Shown in pieces: positions 12,831 to 23,808 of a stretch of DNA of 64,000 nt. Source of the stretch: Malurus cyaneus samueli (Eukaryota > Chordata > Aves > Passeriformes > Maluridae); assembly GCA_009741485.1 (NCBI GenBank), contig CM019236.1, positions 58,420,193 through 58,484,192 on the forward strand. The letters are read 5' to 3'. The first letter of the stretch is position 1. Each line of letters starts with the position of its first letter. A model generated the notes under the pieces. The model was not told where the DNA came from and did no database searches. It saw only the letters and a program-made list of their open reading frames with translations. The position numbers were made by a program, and so were the translations under genes.

Positions 12831-15800
12831 TTTATACGAAATGTATAAAAAAAGTCTTAGCTTTTAGCAAACATGGCAGCATAACAAATGAAACTAGTAT
12901 TCTAAAAATTGGAGTTACTATAAGTTAATTTGAAATCTCAACGAATTCAATGCATTCAGATGTGAGCAAGATCCATCCCTGGATCTCAAATAAGTAACAC
13001 ATGACTCTAAAATGCCAAATTATTTTGACTAAGTTAAGCAGTCAGAATAATGTACCTGTAAAAAGCCACAAAATATCTGTCGTTATGACAAGAGAAGGCA
13101 AGATCCAGACATATACAAGCCCACTAGCCTGATCTCAAAAATATTCAGAATTTGTATATTTGTATGCAAATCTTGATGAATGTTGATTTAAGACCTTTGG
13201 GGGGGGAGGGGGAAGGGAAAGAAACCTGTTACATGAACTCTGTAGCAGAATTATGTTATGTTAACTTGATATTTTGCTTTGATGTCTTGTGGACAATAGG
13301 ACTTCACACAGTTTAAGCTACTTAGGTTTGTTTAAGCACTTAAAATAGCAAGACAAGCAAAATTGGCAATGAAGTTGGAAAGAATAAGCTTTAGTAGATG
13401 ACCTGGAAAGAATTTAACTTAATAATGATGCTGAAATAGCAGATAATTTGCCTAAATGTTCTAGTGACAATTCTCAAGGTTGAAGCTGGAGACATCCATT
13501 GTAACAGAACGAAAGAAAATTTGGATTATCTCAAAAGTTGGAGCCAAATGGATGAACAGAACTAAAATCTATTAAAGAAGTGCAAAGTAGTTTCTAACTA
13601 CCAACATTGTACAGAAAATTTAATGCAATAGATTGAAAAAAAAAAAAAAACCAGCTGCAGTGGTTGCAGAATTACTGTCAACCACGAGTATGTTGATGTG
13701 AAGAACATAGGTGAGACCATAGAATGATTTGGTTTACATACTCCATAAAATAATGAAAACTATTAACCTCACAGTAAAAGGAGCTGGTGAGACCCAGACA
13801 TTCCTAATAATGATCGTGGACACATTCTTTTGCCATTAATTAATAGTGCAACTGAAAATCTGGGGACAGGAATTGAAGGTAAAATGAATGGAAAGATGCC
13901 CAATAAAACAAGGCTCAGATGGCACAAGCACAAACCAGTGGCTGCTATGAACAGTTGAAGGAGCTTTGCACTGCAAAAATGCCAGGGCAGTGAGCTTCAG
14001 AACACTCTGTTTACAATACCAGGAGACACAGATGAATGGCCTAGAAGGATCTTTTCTGTGCTGAGACTTCTAGGACAATTTCAGAACAGCCACTGTTTTC
14101 CATATAACTGAATTAGCCCAAAGTTCCTAACCAGAGATATTGTTTTTAGATAGCGTACAGTCTAGCTAATTTCAACATTACTTCACTAAAATTCATAACC
14201 TGTATTGATGCAAAGATTATTTATGGAAAAACATTAATAACAATATGAGCTAAAAGTTTCCTTTGGATAATGAAGTAATATTTTATATTTATTTTCCTCT
14301 TTAATTTCACATTTCCAATACTGAGGAAACTAGCATAGGCATGATTTAGAACTGTGGTGAGGTATGGACTAAGGGAATGTCCTTTCTTCTTTCCTATTTT
14401 TACTTTTAAAGATGAAGCGTTCTGAAGAGCTCTTCCTGCCAGAGAGCTGTTGCAAACTGAATGTTGAGATTGTGTCACAGGTACAGACATTAAAGTAATT
14501 TTGCTATCTTTCTCTACACAGGTTAGCACAATGCCACAGAGATGAAACATAATTTCACAGAAAAGCAAAAAAAAACTTATTTTAATTGAGTTTGGAACGT
14601 TAAACTAAAATTCTTTCTTAAAATAAAAAAAAAAAATCTTCAAGTAGAATTTTTCAAAGATCTTGGAAAGTGATTTTTAATATGACCTCATTAAAGAAAA
14701 TAATCTGTTTCTCACTTTAGTTGCGTTTAATCTTCGTGATACAAAGCTGAGCCTCAGAAATATTTCCCATATTTTCCTTTCCCCTTTTAAATTTGCTGCC
14801 CTTTTCACCTGATTAATACATGATTTGACTCCAATATATAGAGCATTAGGAAAAAAAAAAAAAAAAAGAGGAAGAACAGGAAAAAGTTTACCAGTGACTA
14901 AAGAAACAAAGGGGAAAACTTTTAGATCTTTATTTTTCAAAGAGAATGTAACTTAAACCACTTGATTTTCCTTAAACATGAATTTGGGTTTTACAGATTT
15001 GCTCAATTCATACTTATAATCTTATTAAAATCCCTGGGAGCTTCAGAGACAGTATAGTCCTAAGGACAAAACGATGCCCTCAATTGCTTCTATGTATTAA
15101 GGTCTGAATTTGCCCCTGAATGTCAACATTAACTCTAAAGTTCTCATTTAACATTATGTCAGATTTGGAATTAATGTGATATTTGCACCCTTTTCTTTTT
15201 TTCTAATTTTTCCTTCAAGTGAATTGTTGCTTAGTGGCATTTGTGTATTGTGGGGAAAAATTAAAACATTTTCACTAAAATCGAACGTGTAAAAGACAGA
15301 AGATGGTTGACTTGAAGTGGATCTAAAAATCAGAGCAGACCGTAACTAGGATGGAATCGCCCTGAGTAAGAGTGCCTGAACTTTACAGCTACTAATTATA
15401 AATCAAATTATATCGATGGGTCCCTGTCTACAAAGCTAAAGAAGCATTTCTCCAATTCTTTCAATTCTAGATCAAGCTCTTGTAACATATAAGTTCTCCA
15501 GGGATGCAAGTGAAAGGGGAAATGTGTTTTTTTTCAAGGGTTCCCTTCTGACACAAATCCCTCTGGGCCAAAAAAAAGAAAAAAGAATTTATAAGCAATC
15601 AACTTACCCATCATTAGTCATGGGTAGGGAATACACATGACAGCTAGGGAATTTTGTTACAATAACTCTAGTTTACTAAAACTGTGCCAAAAAGAAATTA
15701 TTTCCTGCTTTGTAATAAAATTAATTCTCCACAAGTATGCAGATCACCATGAGAGTTTTTCAGTATGATTCAGCTTTCAAATCTCAAGATCCAAAAACAG

Positions 15801-18136
15801 GCTCCAGGTTGCTCTATTTAAACTGTCAGTGTCATAAATCTTAACGATTAATTAAAATAAAATATAACATTTCCTGCAAATAAAGTCAAAGTGTGCCATT
15901 CTAAGGCTACGTTTAGAGATTGTGTCATTCTGACTCTAAAGGCAGAGAGAGAGAAAACAGTTTCCTTACATGTAGTTACTACACAGTCTAAATGATTTAA
16001 AGAGTGTGTCTTTGACATGGATACAGATATCACAATCAGATCAAATGTGCACGAATGAGGTTATGGTCTCTCTGCCAGGCTGTTCCTCAACAGCCAGGAT
16101 AAAAACATGACTTTAGATTGTTAGTGAGTGCAATGGAGATACCTGAGTCCCAAAGATAGTCTAAAGATCTCTAAGTGTTGCCATCACAACATTTTAACCA
16201 GGGTAATCACTCTTATCTACATAAAGCCACCAAATATGCAAGTACTTTTCATTGTGCAGAGTACATAAAATATCAGGCCACTTACAAGATTAGGCAAGCC
16301 ATCTACCACAAGATTCCTGTCTGATAATTCTGTGTGAGAAAGTTGCTAGATCGATTTTTTGTGCATGAGAATGTTGTAGTAAAGGGAAGATCTCTTATAC
16401 AACCCTAGGTTTACCACTTGTTAACTTTTCCTGCATTGTGTGTTTGCACAATTATTTTAATTATTTACTAAAAATAAAAATATTGTTGTTGTAGACACAG
16501 TATGTCTCAAAGTGGATAGAATTACAATATTTTGAGCAATGCATAAGAACATTTGATCAAAGAAATGAAAGTACCCTCAAGAGACCTGTACTCTGTCTGA
16601 TGTATTTTTCAGAGGAGTCCCTCTTTGAGAGTGCTCTGGACTATTCTGCATTGTGTGTATGATTTGATTAAAGCTACCTGCAAACTAATGAGAGGTGACT
16701 CCTCACTACTGGCATGGTGCCATACACCACCTGTCTCTTTTGTCATGTCTCATATGTTGTCTTGGAGCTCACTATATGCCCAGAAAAAGAATGCCCCTAG
16801 ATAAAAAGCAAGTTGCTTCATACATCTGTAAATAATGAATGTAACATATGTGAGGCTGAATGACAGTAAACAGAGCAGGGAATCTGAACTTATTTAAACT
16901 CATATTACACTAGATATTTAGATTGTGACATGTATCTTACTGTGTTGTACTTCTTACTGTTAAGATATGTGATTGTCAAAAGTCATTCATATTTTTCTGA
17001 GATATAGAAAGAGCATTTTCTTAACTTAGTTACATCCCTCTGGGACTTCTCCAAAATGCTCCTACTGTAAGACAATGCTCAGATGGGAATAAGATCTTCT
17101 GACTAGTCAAGTAATAAAAAGGTTGAGGTGAAGATGTGACAGCACTGTACATTATCAATTTTTTATTGCATAATTCATAATTCCTGCTACAATCTATGAA
17201 GCACGGATTCATAGAAGTCAAGTTGAAGTGTTTAGGTCCATGGTTAGTTTAGACTGTATTTCTCCATTCCTCAGGAGAGCTGGTGTCCTTTCTCTTTACA
17301 TACACCTTTTTTTTTTTTAATATTATGATAAACTCATTTACTCACTTTCAGAGTCTCTGTGAGTATGTGTGTGTGTGTGGGCAGAGGGGTATGAATATGG
17401 TGATATTATTAAGTCTTCAATTATGTCAGTTATTAAATGTCAGCTTCTCGTATTTTCAACCATCTAAAGACATCTGTTGATGGCTGTGTAAGTGATGGCA
17501 ATAATTACAGAAAATAAGGGTAATTTCTGCAATTTGGAAGCAAAATTTTCTGAGTTCAGATGTTCCCATAGGGTTTTGTTTGCATGCAAAGTAGGTATAG
17601 TAAATAGACCCATTCTGACTTTGTAGGTGACTGAAAACTGAAGTAGCTAGACTTTAAGAATCTGATTTCAGCCGAAGTGACCCTTTGATTTTGAAGAGAA
17701 CTAAGACATGTACAAATACTGGATTCATGAACCCATCATTAATATGTCAGTGCAGACTTCTTGCATGTATTTAATTATAGATGAAGGGAGGGTAGTTGAA
17801 AGAAAATAGTCTATCTCTGTTTAATTAATTGCATATAGATAAACATACATGAACATATATACACCAATGTACAGACATTTATCATTTTCCCTTCCCTCAA
17901 ATACATATGCAAGCATGGATTTTGTTCTTTAGGTTCTAAAAGTTATGAGTCTTCCAAAATTACCTTTGAAATCTCTCTATATGAAGACTATCTAACTTTA
18001 AAATGACACTTACACACTATACTTCATTATTAAATAATTGTATTTTAACTGACCTTTTGAATCAATGAGACTACTAGCTGGAGAGCAATAAAATCTGATT
18101 GGGGCTTGACACAAATCTTGAGCTGAACAGATTGTG
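12831..18136. other. AT-rich unique sequence, no gene seen
   Basis: About 5.3 kb without recognisable gene or transposon. It contains a G-run at 13199-13217 and poly-A runs at about 13637 and 14850. Open frames of up to 115 codons (14221-14568, minus) have no domain signature and are interpreted as chance. Confidence 0.55.
13199..13217 (+). other. G-run, possible G-quadruplex
   Basis: Eight G, one A, five G, two A, three G. The runs can supply four G-triplets with very short loops, which fits the general G-quadruplex pattern. It is isolated in AT-rich surroundings. No gene or promoter is near it, so any function is speculative. Confidence 0.5.
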
Positions 18137-18600
18137 TGACAGAATCACTGAATGGTTAATTTTGGAAGGGATTAATGGTGGGCTCATCTAGTCCTTCCCC
18201 GAGGAGGATCTTCCTAGTGCACATTGCACACAATTCCATCCAGAAGATTTTTGAATGCCTCCACTGAACGAGTTTCCACAACCTCTCCGGGTAACCCATT
18301 CCAGTTTACAGTAACACATAAAGAAGTTCTTCCTCTTGTTCATCTAGAATTCCCTGTGCATCAGTTTCTGCCCTCTACCTCTTATCCTATTTCTTGGCAC
18401 CACCGAGCAGAGCCTGGCTCCATCCTCTTAACACCCTCCCTTGAGGGCCAAACTCTCTCTGCCTTTCCTCAAAAGAGAGATTCTCCGGTGTCCTCATCAT
18501 CTTTGTTGCCCTCTGCTGAACCCACTCCAGGAGCTGCATATTTGTCTCTTGGGGAACCCAGAATCAGACTCAGTACTCCAGATCCAGCCTCCCCAAATCA
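18137..18600 (-). mobile_element. CR1 LINE 3' fragment, 5'-truncated
   Basis: The left end shows the reversed CR1 3' terminus ('gacagaatcactgaatggtt', then a 'ggaagggatt' motif). It continues with reversed landmarks of the CR1 3' coding and UTR region: 'tttccacaacctctccgggt' (reverse of the stretch matching an older element's repeat-rich end), 'gaagttcttcctc', and 'ttgccctctgctgaacccac'. The plus-strand open frame of 170 codons across it (18224-18736) is antisense to the element and is not a gene. Confidence 0.9.
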
Positions 18601-19629
18601 CCTTTTTGCTGCTGTCAAAAAGAAATGTGGGTTAACTGGAATTCTGAGCATTAATCTTGCTTCATGTCACTTGTCTTCAAATTTTAATGAAGTTAACGAT
18701 TGTAGAGAATATTCAGTACTTTGTAGGAATTGTTAGGCAGCTCATGGGAATGTGTTCTTTGTTAATTATATTGTCTTTGATCTTTGGCATTTAAAATTCA
18801 GGCCCCCCATCTTGTAGACATTTATTCATGAGAATGCTTTCTCACACGTACACAGCATAGCTAAACTCTGTAGAACTACTCAGTTATCATGGAGTTTGAA
18901 TACTGAAATAATTGACTAAAGATCAGTAACAGTGGATACCAAAGAAAATTTTATCATAATAGTTTGACCAATGTCATAACAATTTCTTGTAATGTTGTTA
19001 CGACACAAAAATTAAAACTAGTAGGGTGTGTTGAAAGCAGAGTATAAATTCGGCAATATGAATGCAAATTTTATTTGTATTACTGAATTAGATTCTCCCC
19101 TTCCCCATTTTAGATGAGAATTTTCTTTTAAACTGTCTGATAAGTATAGCTGGTCTTAAGGAAAGACAGACTTTCAGAAGGAAGGTTCAAGGGAAGAACT
19201 GGGTGGGGAAGGATGAGGCAGCCAGAGTCCACAGCACTTGGCTAAACTGTTCTGTATCTTTTAAAGAAGCAATTTTCTCTTCTAAGTCTTTCAAGTTTTA
19301 ATTTTTGCCTTATGGGATGTGGTACGAAATTATTTTTTTAAAAATAACATACAATTATCAAAACTGAAATGCATTGAATTTGAAAACAGATACCTATAAT
19401 CAATTTGTTCTAAGATTTAAGGGATCTAAAATATTCTGACAAAACTATAATTGGTATTTACTATTTAAGCTGACAAATAAAAATGCTGCTTTTAAGAGGT
19501 GTTTTAAAAATTATTTTTGAGACACAAACTGTACTCATTAGAAGGCTAAATATATGATGGAAATTTTCAAGATGTTCATTGAGACACTTCAATCTTTAAA
19601 GCCCATTCCAGGTCTCAGTGAGACCAAGA

Positions 19630-20235
19630 CAATGTATGCAGAATTTAGTTGCCAGCTCCTTCCAGCAGCCATCTCGCCTACTTTAAGAAACTCCTGCTAT
19701 TGACCAGGAAAGGTGTGATTTGTACCCAGGAAATATTTGAAAACACATTAAACCAGGAGTCAGCTCACGAATTTATTTGCAACCAAAGGCAGACCTCCAG
19801 AGAAGATCTCATGGCAAAATCCTGGACATCAACGAGGATGATAGGTGTTGAAATGCATTGCTCTGGGGCACTGGGCTTCCTAGACTGGGCAGTCTCAAAA
19901 TCCCTGCAAATCTGTATTTTGCTTGGGGAAAGCTAGGTGCCCTAAACTCATCCCCAAACCAGCCTGGAAAACAGCGATCCAGAGAAATTTATCCCTGCCA
20001 GAGAAGGCAGCCTCTTAAGGGGGACAAAGTGGTGAGAAGGTGATTGTCATACACCTTGCCATGGACACCAGGCATCTGACTCCAGGGGACAAGTCTAGGT
20101 ATTCACTGTCCCCCGACCAAGAAGACAATTCTGAAGACAGATTCTCTCAAAAAGGGAGAAACTGCTCCTTTTCTTTTGGAGTAGCCCAAGCTAGAGGTCT
20201 CCTTTTCATTCAAAATCTAAGGCAGTCTACATAGA
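19630..20235 (+). other. Unclassified GC-richer block with staggered open frames
   Basis: This stretch is visibly less AT-rich than its flanks. It carries three consecutive plus-strand open frames in different phases (19649-19936, 19858-20043, 20040-20234). That pattern could come from a decayed coding segment broken by frameshifts, such as retroelement internal sequence, or from chance in moderate-GC DNA. I recognise no protein motif in any frame and do not assign a family. Confidence 0.3.
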
Positions 20236-20635
20236 ATGTGGAAGAGCAATATTTTTTTCTTCTGTTAAAGATGTCTCAAATAATTTAAAACGACCACATT
20301 GAAGATTTACCTGGGATACATTTGCAATGATAAGGGAAAAAGTGAGGGTGCAAATGTATCCTGTACCTTCTCTTTAAATTTATGTGTTTCAGCACAGAAT
20401 GCAAATGAAGAGATACTAGTGGGAAAACAACATGAAAAGAAAATTTGTCATCCAGTGGGTATAGCAGGATACAAATTAATTCAAAGATCAGTTTGTCATG
20501 TTTTTTTATCTAGCATTTGCTTTACATAGCATTTTCACATATAGTCCTTGGTCATTTCAGCTGAACTTTATGCAGATTGCATGTTATTAAGTAATTTAAT
20601 AAACACTAATTCTTATTCATGTTTATGCAAAATCT

Positions 20636-20682
20636 AAAAAGCTCTATTAAATAGAGCTTTTTAAATATTTAAATAGAGCTTT
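20636..20682. repeat. AT-rich palindrome with a third half-copy
   Basis: The arms 'aaaaagctctat' and 'atagagcttttt' form a perfect 12-bp inverted repeat around a 3-base loop (20636-20662). A third 'aaatagagcttt' follows at about 20671-20682. The DNA could extrude a short cruciform, or a transcript could fold into a hairpin. No termination or gene context is evident. Confidence 0.75.
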
Positions 20683-22424
20683 AATATTAATTAAATATTA
20701 TTTTATCTGCATTTATAGAGCATATACATTATTTCAATGCCATTTCACAGAATTGTAGTGCTGATATACATGTACATTTGCAGTGTAAGGGGAAATTATG
20801 TATTTAAAGCAAAAGCAACATTTTGAAACATGAAGAAGAAACATCAAGTGAAAATAACATTTCTAAAAACCCTAGCGAATATTCCCTGAAGGTGTCACTG
20901 TGCAGACTAATGACCTTATCAACAGATAAGGACTTATGTCAGCTATTTCAAAGTGCACTGCAATATTAAATTTTTGTGTTACATTTGCAATTATAACAGA
21001 GGAATTAAAAGCTTTCTTTACTCATATTGTGCTCTTCTCCAAAAATTTTGGTTTTGAATAAACTGGGCTTCACCATAGACTCCCCAATGTAGCCTAGACC
21101 TCATGGATAGATTCTGGTGGTCCTCAGCTGTTTATATTCCTAATAGACCAGACTGGGCACTGGCCCTATTTTCAGAATAAGCTGTTCTACGCTCATTCTG
21201 GTCCACAGTTTCTTTGTTTTTTTTTTTCTTTTTCCCCTCCCAGAAAATCAAGCCTCTCAAGTAGAGCTAGGCTGAACAAAACCTAGATTTTATCCAGACA
21301 CAGTGATGAGATTGACCTGGAGCATAAACTTGGACCAAGTACCTGAGTAGTACTGTAAAGTTTAAACAGAGCCGGAGGGAGTCCATAAATGTCTTTATTG
21401 AGGTCAGTGAACACTGAAGGGAGGGCTAAAATGGGGTGATTGTTTCTTGGGTAGCAAAAACAATTTAAATTTCCTGGAGACACTTCAAATATTCTAATTT
21501 AGCAACTACCTGCCTCCTTCAGAATGAAGTGGGTACTTAGACAGAGAAAATAGACCCATGGAAGCTATTTGCTGATTACCTTAATGCATATAGATATAAA
21601 ACCTGCTGTAATAATACATTCTTGGTGACAGATGTGGGTGGAAGTGACCCACAACAGACCTTTTATGTCCTTCTGTGCCACTGCCTCAAGCCACACATTT
21701 TGTACAGCTCCAGTGCAAAGTCAAGGGTTCCTGGTCACAAATGTCACTTGCTTCAGCAAATGCGTGTCCTTTCCTTTCATCACCATGACTAAAGGAATGT
21801 GTTACCATTAGCCCAACTTACAGGCAGAAAGTTTGCAGAAGCAATAGAAAAGTCTCCAGCTCTCTGTAAAGAACTTCATACCTAGTCAGCAGTTCTAACA
21901 TTGTGTCGGCATGTTTTGAAGCAAGAGACGTAACATACACAAATCATCTTTCCAACTCTCTTGGTTTACATTAAAGGTTATAGTGTTTGTCTAGCAAATC
22001 AAAGGCTGTTTGGGATGGAGATAAGAAATCAGAGCTCTACAGAGCAGTGTGAGGAACAAATTGTCTGTACAGATTGGATCCTCTAGAATACATCCCTCAT
22101 CAACTCTTGGTAATGTTTAAAGATTGAATAATGTAGAAAAGTAATTGTTTGCCAATAGGTCAGTTTTTAGGTAATTTTCTTGTATTCATGGAGCAACTTA
22201 AGCTCACAATTCAAAGTTTTCTAGCCTGTGGTAGCAATTCTATCTTGATGTGACTACCACCTTAAATATAATAAGAGGGAATGGATTTAATTTTTGAATG
22301 CTGCAAGCCATTTATGCATTTCTAGAAGGATATTTCAGAAAACAAATCTCTTTACTGTGAACCAAGCACAGACTTAAAATGTGTTAGAATTGCTTAGAGA
22401 AGTTCATGCCAGAATCCTTAATGT

Positions 22425-22835
22425 GCAGGTCGCAGGCTCCATCCAGGGCAGGGTTAAGTTTTGCAGCACCCAGCGAGGAGCTCACCGGATCCTGGGATTA
22501 TTTCTGTAACCCACACTCATGGGCAGGTGCTTCTGTTTCAGGTCAGCTGGAGCGTGCTGCCAGATGGGGTTGGGTTCCACTCACACGGGAATCATGTGTT
22601 CTTCTTGCACACTCTATTATTAGTATTGTTGCTACTCTTAATTTTTCTTTTTTTATTGCTGTTTCCAGTAAATTACTCTTCTGTCAATCCGTGATCTTCG
22701 CCTTTTGTGTCTCCAGTTCTCTTCTCTGTCCTGACAGCGGGGTTGTGGATTGGAGAGTAGGTAAGTGGCATGTAGTCTGGAGCGTTTCCAGTTGGAGCAC
22801 TAAGTTAGAGAATACCATTCCTAAATCACAGCACC
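22425..22835 (+). mobile_element. ERVL-type LTR, solo or truncated
   Basis: This shares landmarks in the same order with the LTR at 31.1 kb: a 'ggggttaa' or 'agggttaa' motif followed by 'ttttgcag', a T-rich promoter-proximal stretch, 'attgctgtttccagtaaatt' at the U3/R region, then 'gtgatcttcgccttttgtg' and 'ctccagttctcttctctgtc' in R/U5. A 'cctaaatcacagca' end resembles 'cctaaaccacagta' at 32.04 kb. It is diverged and its exact termini are uncertain. No internal retroviral genes are recognisable to its right. Confidence 0.75.
22687..22785. repeat. Left arm of a 99-bp perfect inverted repeat
   Basis: These 99 bases lie within the R/U5 part of the LTR. They are the exact reverse complement of 23140-23238 as far as I can read base by base, and the similarity stops abruptly at both edges. 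See the paired right arm. Confidence 0.93.
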
Positions 22836-23139
22836 ATGTTAGTTTATCTTTCCAGTGACCTTACAATGCCACCAATCTCGCTCCCTCACATGAGGTGGGG
22901 AAAATGTCAAAGTAACATCACAGTAATTTACGTCAATGACAGCATTTCTCATCTTTGCTCAAAAAGGGAGCCCAGAAGACGATATTTTGCCTGTTCACCA
23001 TCAGCACAATTGGACTACAGGACAAAAAGCCCGGTGGCTATTGCACATGGTGTCTGCTCCCAGGTTGCTCCCACTGGTTTTCTCTCTTTCTCTCAAGCTA
23101 CATGCAAGAGTGTTGCTGCATTTGCCTCTTGTTCACATC

Positions 23140-23238
23140 ACGCTCCAGACTACATGCCACTTACCTACTCTCCAATCCACAACCCCGCTGTCAGGACAGA
23201 GAAGAGAACTGGAGACACAAAAGGCGAAGATCACGGAT
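23140..23238 (-). repeat. Right arm of the 99-bp inverted repeat (inverted LTR piece)
   Basis: This is an exact reverse complement of 22687-22785, separated from it by 354 bp. The arm contains only the R/U5 portion of the LTR and has no LTR-like sequence beyond its edges. It therefore looks like a copied segment and not the remnant of a separate full insertion. Confidence 0.93.
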
Positions 23239-23469
23239 CAGTGGATCCCTGTAGCCACCCTCTTTCTGATATTACCTACCTTGTGTTGTGCACGTTTACC
23301 TGGTTACAAACCCTCTTCAGAATGGCATATTTTATGGTCACAACCATCTTGCAACTGAAATGTTGACAGTTTTGATTGAGCCATGCTTATTACACAATAA
23401 GTAGAATACAGAACTTGATGGGGGAGGGTCTTGTACTGTTAAACTTTGTGTAATTAACACAATTAATGA

Positions 23470-23808
23470 TAACAATTGAAAGGAGACAAGAGAACACACT
23501 GGAGTACTGTGCTTAGTTCTGGAGACCACTGAAGGACTACTGTGGATAAAAGGGGTGGGAATATTTCCTATGTGAGGAAAAACTGAAGAAAATATTTTTT
23601 CACTGTGTGGTGCCTGAACACTGGCCCAAGTTGCTTGCTGAAGTTGTGGAGTCTCCATCCCTGGGGGCTATTCAGAAGCTCTCTGGACATGATCGTTCAC
23701 AACTTCAGAGGGCCACTTCAGGTGGCCCTCATTAAGCAGCAGAAGTTAGGAGAAGATGACTTTCAGCAGTCCCCTTAAAGTCTCAGCTCTTCTGTGGTTC
23801 TGTCATTT
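23470..23808 (+). mobile_element. CR1 LINE 3'-end fragment
   Basis: Landmarks of the CR1 3' region occur in order on the plus strand: 'tgaggaaaaactgaag', a 'ggcccaagttgct' segment, 'aagttgtggagtctccatcc', then 'agcagtccccttaaagtctc', ending in 'cttctgtggttctgtcattt', a degraded CR1 terminal repeat. It is about 340 bp, 5'-truncated, with no functional reading frame. Confidence 0.85.

Larger units (their letters stand above)
18601..22424. other. Mostly unique sequence with one unclassified GC-richer block
   Basis: No gene recognised. It contains the block at 19630-20235 and an AT palindrome at 20636-20682, both listed separately. The remainder is AT-rich with short chance open frames. Confidence 0.5.

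Noticed and set aside
18224..18736. 170-codon plus-strand frame
   Set aside because: It is antisense to a CR1 LINE 3' end.
22836..23366. 176-codon frame overlapping two others
   Set aside because: It crosses from LTR-flanking sequence into the inverted LTR arm. The three overlapping frames show no domain, and the openness probably reflects moderate GC.
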